From Paraphoma chrysanthemicola (lineage: Eukaryota > Ascomycota > Dothideomycetes > Pleosporales > Phaeosphaeriaceae): DNA of 64,000 nucleotides. A program made the translations under genes and the position numbers. Location: the NCBI GenBank assembly GCA_020744225.1, contig JAGMWG010000010.1:558001-622000 (forward strand), written 5' to 3'. The first letter of the stretch is position 1, and every line of letters starts with the position of its first letter. The notes beneath the pieces are model-generated. The model saw nothing but the letters and a program-made list of their open reading frames with translations. It was not told where the DNA came from and made no database searches. Of the stretch, positions 57,117-64,000 are shown piece after piece.

Positions 57117-59286
57117 TTATAGCTTAGCCTTGACCTTGCTCTCCTCGGCCAATGCCTCCTCGTAGCAATCGTCGAGGTGCTGTCTAAAAGCCTTTGCAGT
57201 TTGCGGGCGCTTCAGCTTCAATCTACAAACTGTTAGTTAGGCCATCATACCATCATCTCGGATTCAAAACTTACGTGGGTGTCAAAAGCTCATTGTCAAT
57301 CGTGAACGGTTCCAAGAACAGTCTGACAGCCTTGACTCGCTCGTAGCTGTTAAACTTGTTCTTCCTGCCCACCTTGTCCAGCTCCTTGAGTATCGCCTTT
57401 TCAATCTTTTTGTTCGTGAGCACCTCCTTGAGCTTCGCAATGTCGCCCTCGGGAATCTTCTCGCCGAGCACCTTGGACGCGAATTGCGGGAAAATGTCGG
57501 GCGCGACGCCAAAAATGGCAACCAGGAATGACTGGTGGCTGTCACCATGCACGTAGGCGGAGGCCAGGTATCCGCAGTTGGCGAGGTAGACATTCTCGAT
57601 GCGCTCGGGCGAGATATACTCGCCCTGGGCTAGCTTGAGCACGTTCTTCCTGCGGTCGATGATCTTGAAGCGGCCGAGCTCGTCAACGGAGCAGATGTCG
57701 CCAGTGTGGAACCAGCCATCTGCGTCGATTGCCTTTGCCGTCTCCTCGTCGTTGCGGAAATACTCTCTGAAAAGCGTGGTGGAGCGAATCAGCAACTCAC
57801 CGCGGGGATACGGCTTGTCGGTGGCGTAGTACTCCATGTCTGGCACGTCGAGGAGTATGCTTTCTGAATTAGGTGTGACGCCACCGCAGTTTCCAGATGA
57901 AAAGTCGCCTTCTTGCTGGACGAGTGCGACAGCGTAAGTCTCAGTCAACCCGTACCCCTGGGTGAAGTTGTTGGAGAAGACGATGCGGAGGAATTGGTGG
58001 AGACTTGGATCGATAGGCGCAGAGCCCGAAACAATAGTCTGGGCTCTGTCGAGTCCGAGACCGGCGGCAACCTTCTTAGCCCAAATACGATCGTATAGCA
58101 TGTGCTTGTTTGTAGGATTATGCTTGTCATTTATGGCAGCCAGCTTGGTCGACACGACATGTCGTGACAGCGCGCCCTTGACACCCGACTGCTCAATCGT
58201 GGCTTCTTTGATTTTGGATCCAAACCTGTTGAATAATCGAGGAACACCAGCGAATATAGTTGGTCGAAGCATTTGCATGTCCTCCACCAACTCAAGGATA
58301 TTACCGTGGAAGTATCCGATCGCTGAAGCACTTGCGAACGCACCGCCCTCGTTTAAGCGTTGGTAAATGTGAGCAAGTGGTAGGAACGAGAGGACGACCT
58401 GCTGGTCGCTAGACCCCAGGAGAACCATGGATGTGCAAGTACCGGCGTGCGCGTTTCGCTGAGTCAGAACAACACCCTTGGGGTTGCCCGTCGTGCCCGA
58501 TGTGTAGTTGATGGTCGCAATGTCATCCGGTGTTGGTGGATTCATCGGCAGTGGCTGTTGCTCGCCCAGTGCCTCGACGTCCCGGATATAGTGGATGGTC
58601 ACGCCCAGCTCCCCTGCCAGTGAGTTGAGAAGATCGCCCTTGGACTCTCCAGGAAGCTCGCCATGCGAAAGCGGATCCAGCACGATTATGAGCTTCAGTG
58701 TCGGTAGACGGGGCTTTAGCTTCAGTAGCGCAGTGACGTGGTTCATGCCAGCGACCACACAGGTCAGCCCAGAGTGATTGATGATGTACTCGGTGGTGTC
58801 CGGGCCGAGCGTGTCGTAGATGGACACGGTGTATAGACTCTGGGTCATGCATGCCAGGTCTGTGATCTGCCACTCCGGCCTATTCTGACACCATAGTCCG
58901 ATACCAAACTTCTCGGCCGTAACACCAGCCTGCTTGTGCAGATGAACCAATCCAGCGCCAAGGTTCTTCCGTCTCTTCGCAACTGTCTCGTAGTCCTCCC
59001 ATACGTATGCGCCGAACTTCTTCGTGTTGAGGTCGTAAGGGCGGTGGCCGAGACATTTGTTCTTCGGGAACCGTGTGACGCTGTTCTCGAACGCTTCGTG
59101 GGGGGTGTTGATGTTGGGCACCAAGCTGGCGAGCAGCGGCTTGTCCGCGAACCTCCAATGCCTGTAAATGGCACTGCGCCCCTCTTTCTGTGTGCCAGCG
59201 AGCGCAACACTGTAGGGCTGACCTTTTGGCGGCGGGGAATGGAGCTCCCTTGCGCGCTCCAGCTGGGGATCTGTGGACCCGAACAT
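57117..59286 (-). CDS. Long-chain fatty-acid-CoA ligase, predicted peroxisomal, 705 aa
   Basis: Minus-strand exons are 57275-59286 and 57117-57222. The second exon adds 35 codons and ends ...SKVKAKL. The terminal AKL fits the peroxisomal signal PTS1. The enzyme joins a fatty acid to CoA through an acyl-AMP. The P-loop-like AMP motif YTSGTTGNPKG is at residues 261-271, then FLPLAHIYQRLNE, the adenine-binding QGYGLTETYA, and the C-terminal DGWFHTGDICSVDELGRFKI and RRKNVLKLAQGEYISPERIE. The length fits the Faa2/LACS class. The intron (57223-57274, 52 nt) has a CTAACTAACAG end. A model lacking the last exon would lose the targeting signal. The start at 59286 is the first in frame. Confidence 0.93.
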
Positions 59287-60364
59287 GAGGGCGATGATTA
59301 TGAAGAGTGTGGCTTTGAAAGGTGTTGAGAGGACAGGACTAAGAAGTCACGGCGCGGTCGCAGTTTCGACTTTGTAATGTGAAAGGAGAAGCAAGAAGCT
59401 CGCAAGTAAAGCTGTGTCTGCTCCATATTGGCAATCAGCACAAGTCTCGGCGAGGATAATGTCTGGTCGGCTGCTCCGAGCCTGTGGTGCACTTACCCTT
59501 GTGCCTAGCGCGCCACCAACAGGCTGAGCACCGTTGAAGATCCGGGGGAGATAGTAATCGTTAGAGAAACCCACTCCAAGCTTGAAGATGGGAAGGAGAG
59601 GATGAGAAGTTGCAGTAAATCTGGCACGACGGTCTGATGACAATCCGCGAAACTAGGGTGCTGCTCCATTCATTCATAAAGAACGTGGGATCCACATGCC
59701 GAGGCACGTCGTCACTGGCGCCAATCCCCGTTGAAAACTCGAGCCAAGCTGCCCTGGGCTCTGGTGCTCGGGGCGTGTCACTTTCCGGTTCACTACCGAC
59801 TCTACGTGCCAGAACGAGTTGGATCTCCGACCAAGCCACTCCGCGTGTGGGGAAGGTTGAAATAAGTATCATGCTTGAAGGTTTCCCCAGCTTCTGTCTT
59901 TGTGATCTGGCGACCTGTACCCACGCCCATGTCGACGAAAGCGGCCCTCGCGAGACACATCGTTGGCATGCCGTCATGTGCAAAATCTCGTCTTCACATG
60001 CCCGATCGGCGCGCTGCTAATCACGGAGGCTATGCACGCCATGCAGCGGAAACGCCGCAAATGGCAGCCCGTTGATTGGGCCGCCCCAGATCATGCGCGC
60101 GTGTCATACGCGACGCAAGCCTGCCTCGGCTGAATTGCTGCCGCGCGAAGAGCCTCCAAGATGCGTGGCTTCACAGCTCGCACGAAGCACTTGGTCCGGC
60201 CCCGGACGCCTCGGATCATGGTCTTCACGGTGTTTCATACGATAAACAACAATGCTCGCAATAACATGGTATCATTCCTACCCAAGCACAATATCCGAAC
60301 CCCTGCCCAAGTCATCACAGTCGCGGTAGTATCGGCGCATCTGAAGCATGCTCTCAGCACTCTC
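59287..60364. other. Intergenic region, 1.1 kb
   Basis: This holds the promoter side of the acyl-CoA synthetase gene and the 3' side of MET17. No gene or repeat is recognised. Confidence 0.45.
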
Positions 60365-61991
60365 CTAAGTAGATCCAGACAAGGAACCGGATGCCTCACC
60401 ATCGCCAGTCTTCTCGGCGTTGGCAGGCTCGCCCTTTTGCTCAGGCTTTGTGGCTGATGCCTTGAACGACTGCTCGAAATCTGCGATGATATCGTCGATG
60501 TGCTCGGTACCGACAGAAATTCGAATGAGGTCCTAGGGCGCCACATTAGCATTATTGATATTTGACATCAGAACTGTAACGTACCTCCGTCACACCAGAG
60601 CTCAGCTTCTCCTCGTCGCTCAGCTGCTCGTGTGTAGTAGTCCATGGATGAATAGCGAGAGTCTTAGAATCACCGACGTTCGCCAAGTTCGAGATGAGCT
60701 TGAAGTTGTCGACCACCTGGCTTCCTGCTGTACCACCTCCCTTGACACCAAAGGAGAGGACACCTCCGAAGCCTCGAGTTAGGTACTTCTTTGCTAGCTC
60801 GTGCGACTGATGGTTTTCGAGACCAGGATACGATACCCAGCTCACGTTCTCGTTACTCTCTATCCACTTGGCCAATTTCAGCGCATTCTGTGCATGACGT
60901 TCAGCTCGCAGACTGAGTGTCTCGATGCCCAGGAGAAGTTGCTGGGCTGCGAAGGGGTTCAGGGAAGCGCCGACGTCGCGCTGAATCTCGACACGGGCTC
61001 GGACGATGAAGGTAATGGGACCGAATGTGTCGAAGAACTTCAGGCCATGGTAGCCTTCGGATGGATCATTGAATTGGGGGAAGCGCTTCGCGTTCTTGCC
61101 CCAATCAAACCTGCCACTGTCGACAATGACACCTCCGATTGTCGTTCCGTGGCCTGTACAAGTCAGAAGAGTTTCTTACTGTTCGTAGCGCTGCCTACCT
61201 CCGATCCACTTCGTCGCCGAGTGTACAATAATGTCCGCACCATGGTCGATCGGTCGGATGAAGTATCCGCCAGCGCCAAAAGTGTTATCGACTACAACTG
61301 GCACGCCAGCCTCATGCGCAATCGCAACGATCTTCTCGAAGTCGGGTACGTTGTATTTCGGATTGCCAATGCTTTCGACCTTTTGCACTCATCAGCAGTG
61401 TTTCCGTCTGCACGAACTCAAAGACTCACATAGATGGCCTTGGTCTTGTCATCAATAGCCGCCTTGAAGTCCTCGGGCTTGTCCCCATTGACAAACTTGG
61501 TCTGGATACCCAGGCGTGGGAAGAAGACCTTGAACTGGTTGTATGTGCCTCCGTACAAGTTCGAGGTCGAAATGATGTTGTCGCCTGTCTGCGCTAAAGA
61601 GGTGATGGCGATGAATTGAGCGGCCTGGCCAGACGACGTCGCAAGAGCAGCAACACCTCCTTCAAGCGCGGCGATTCGCTTCTCGAACACATCGACTGTG
61701 GGGTTCATGATACGGCTGTAGATGTTGCCATTCTCCTTGAGGCCAAACAGCCTCGCGCCGTGTGCCGAGTCATTGAATGTGAATGACTACTACTGTTAGC
61801 CCTGATTTTGACTTCTAGGAGTGCGCAGCATACGGTAGTCGCGTAGATAGGCACAGCTCGCGAATTGGTCGCCGAGTCTGGTGTATGGCCTACGAGCTTC
61901 AATTAGCTGGCTGTTTCTTCACTGTGCCGCGGAAGGCATTACCCGCATGCAATTGCAGCGTCTCAAAGTTCTTGGATAGTTCTTCAGCCAT
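60365..61991 (-). CDS. MET17: O-acetylhomoserine sulfhydrylase (Met17/Met25 type), 459 aa
   Basis: Six minus-strand exons join in phase: 61943-61991, 61834-61889, 61430-61786, 61199-61379, 60585-61153 and 60365-60532. The enzyme is PLP-dependent and makes homocysteine from O-acetylhomoserine and sulfide. Typical blocks are LQLHAGHTPDSATNSRAVPI, YSRIMNPTVDVFEKRIAALE, VVVDNTFGAGGYF and HSATKWIGG, where Lys211 should bind PLP, and FVNGDKPEDF. GTEHIDDIIADFEQ is the family's usual C-terminal block. The last ~25 residues (Glu/Gly/Ser-rich tail) exceed the usual end. Methionine-pathway genes are often under Cbf1/Met4-like control; only a TCACGTCA element is seen at about 62154, which is not a full CACGTG. 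Confidence 0.94.
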
Positions 61992-64000
61992 GATGGTGTA
62001 AGTGCGTTCAAGACACGTCGATTGAGATGTACAGAGAAGAAGTCTGGTACTGTGTAACACAAGGGCGATTGGAGTCAATAAAGGGAAGCAGACGAAGAGA
62101 AGCACAAAGCGCTGCCGCTCCTAGAAGATCAATTATGCGAAAACCCGCGCTCGTCACGTCATGCAACTAGTCCCACGCGATGGATTGGATCGTCCAGAGC
62201 TGGTGGTTCGCTTCCACTGTTGCGCTCAGGGTCCGCATACATTCTTTACACCAAACCCCACCATGCCCACTCATCAGCAGCACACTCGCTTCGCGTGTCC
62301 TATCTTAGCCGCGAGCTGACAACTCAAATGTAATTTCTTCGTGTCTTGAGTAAGTCGGCGATGTCATGCCACCGGACTCGGCTTTCATATTTGTTTGGTG
62401 GTAGCTATGGCGTGCTCAGCTAAGATGCGGAGGGGCAGTACGAAGTGAGGGGTAGCTCTTACACTGCAGGCAGGTGGGATACTAGTGTGCAGGTACGTTC
62501 CGCTGCAACACCATGGCACCGTGAGAACTAGTGGAGAGTCACCACACGATGTAAGCATCTGAGACTAGCACTTCTTGATCTAGTGAAGATAACCTGCCTC
62601 GAAATTTGTGCTGTGACGATCCACTCCTTGCCGAACGATCCGATTGGAAAATCTGCCTTTCAGGAGTGTGTATGCGAGCGTTGTCTACAAAGAAAGTGCC
62701 CTTCAGCTTGTTGACAGTTCGTAATTCTCGCATTGGTCACTTGGAGTGTCATCCCATGCGGCTGAGAGCATCTGCTCCAGATGTGTCGATGCTGATGAGC
62801 CACGAAGTCAGCAAACATCATCATCATATCCAAGCTGAAGTTTGATCGAGTGTCGGAAACGACTAGAGTAATTCCAAATCCAACTGTTGGTCACTTTGAT
62901 GATATTTTTCTCTAAGTATGGATCCAAATGTGCCATGTATGACCAATTGATGTAGACTGACCCCGTACGCAACACTGCTCAAAAACGCCATTGCTTTTTC
63001 CCAACCCCAATTCTATTTCCCGGGAGGAGGCCAATACACGTGGCCGCCACTCGCCCAGCCCTGCTCAACTCAGCCCATGATCCTCGCAGCCATATCATCA
63101 TCCTCATATATATACAAATTTATCCGGATCCAGCCCTTCGTCTCTGGGCCAGACGAGCTCGCGTGAATCGCCACCACCCAAATGAGTGTTAATGTGCTTG
63201 AATAAAACGACGGTCCGGTGATTGTAGTTTGAAGGACCCATGAGACCGTCTGGCGGATCCCTTGGTCGAGGGTGGATCCTGGGAAACTTGGGTTGGTAAT
63301 TAGGCAGGGCATGCAACCTGACATTTTGTACATTCCAAAATGCATAAACAGATTTGATAGATTTCCCTTTCAAGTGTTTTCATCATATTCCATCCATTCA
63401 AATAACGCTGATAAGTATAACTAAGCTAAGCTAAGATACACAAAAAAAAGATATGCCAAACGCACAGCGTAAGCCGCCCCGCCCATTGTTTCCCAATCTA
63501 AGTTGCTAGAAAACGACGATATCCCTCCAACCCGTTATGTAGTCCAGGCATGTATATCTCTCATCTCGCAATCTTGCATGGGCTGGCTTTGCGCAAAACA
63601 CATTGCATGGCATCCATCAGAACAGAACAATAATCAAACCAAGGAGAAAGGTGTACTAGCGTGGTGAACAGCAAAAGGGAAATATAGAGAGAAGCTCGGA
63701 TCATATTTGGGCTTCAAGAGCGAGAGAGTGTGTGTCCATAAGGGGTCGGTGGTAACATTAAGATAGAAAGATAAGGATTCAATGCCCAAGGAAATCCATC
63801 ACTGTGTGGCTTCGCGCGCCCATAATGGCGCTTGCGGGTGCTTCAAATATCCAAACAAACATACACACAATAACGAGAAAGAAAAAACCGTGGTGGTGGT
63901 GGTCTCGCGAGAGCTTTTTCAACGGGCGTCGAATATTCTCGTGGGGGTATACCAAGAATAATAACAACATTTTCCCCCATTCGGATGAGGGAAGAATGTT
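61992..64000. other. Right-end region without a supportable gene, 2.0 kb
   Basis: This starts with the MET17 promoter. Around 63070-63373 on the minus strand two overlapping frames are protein-like (RLHALPNYQPKFPRIHPRPR; MAARIMG end), but no start or splice chain can be built in the window. A (TA)n tract interrupts them. From 63400 to the end the DNA is AT/GA-rich, as in UTRs. Confidence 0.4.

Noticed and set aside
63070..63373. Two overlapping minus frames that look like a gene end
   Set aside because: They are broken by a TA repeat and no upstream exons are found before the window edge.

Overview
This is nuclear DNA from a filamentous ascomycete (Pezizomycotina). The evidence is many short GT-AG introns of about 45-160 nt with CTAAC/CTGAC-type branch sites, single-gene transcription units on both strands, and fungal-only families: a PTH11-like receptor, a GH71 glucanase, a DUF7580-type protein, a fungal C2H2/Zn2Cys6 protein and a zinc-cluster-less transcription factor. 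Dothideomycetes would fit, but the sequence alone does not fix the class. I see no rRNA, tRNA, CRISPR or intact transposon. Exon coordinates below were derived by hand from reading frame, phase and splice signals.

0-9 kb is a dense housekeeping block: ATP synthase epsilon (ATP15), the NatC subunit MAK10/NAA35 (with a GC-AG intron), a tiny three-exon CENP-W histone-fold gene, the complex III core protein QCR2, and the RNA polymerase III subunit RPC82, divergent from QCR2. 9-23 kb holds mostly unknown fungal genes, a transcription-factor-like protein, and a 644-aa protein with both an N-terminal membrane segment and a C-terminal CaaX-like motif.

23-44 kb is the accessory part. A seven-exon C2H2/Zn2Cys6 gene lies head-to-head with a DUF7580-type gene across 337 bp, beside a frameshifted gene relic. 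These are followed by a PI-PLC-like phosphodiesterase and a 1204-aa secreted GH71 glucanase. The glucanase carries six cysteine-rich repeats and a large C-terminal domain with a glycine-rich hydrophobic segment. After a WD40 gene comes a 3.1-kb gene-free stretch holding four diverged copies of a ~50-bp repeat.

44-64 kb contains three uncharacterised genes, a PTH11-like seven-helix receptor, a cytochrome P450 convergent with an FAD monooxygenase, an acyl-CoA synthetase whose last small exon ends in the peroxisomal signal AKL, and the six-exon O-acetylhomoserine sulfhydrylase gene (MET17). The last 2 kb shows no supportable gene.
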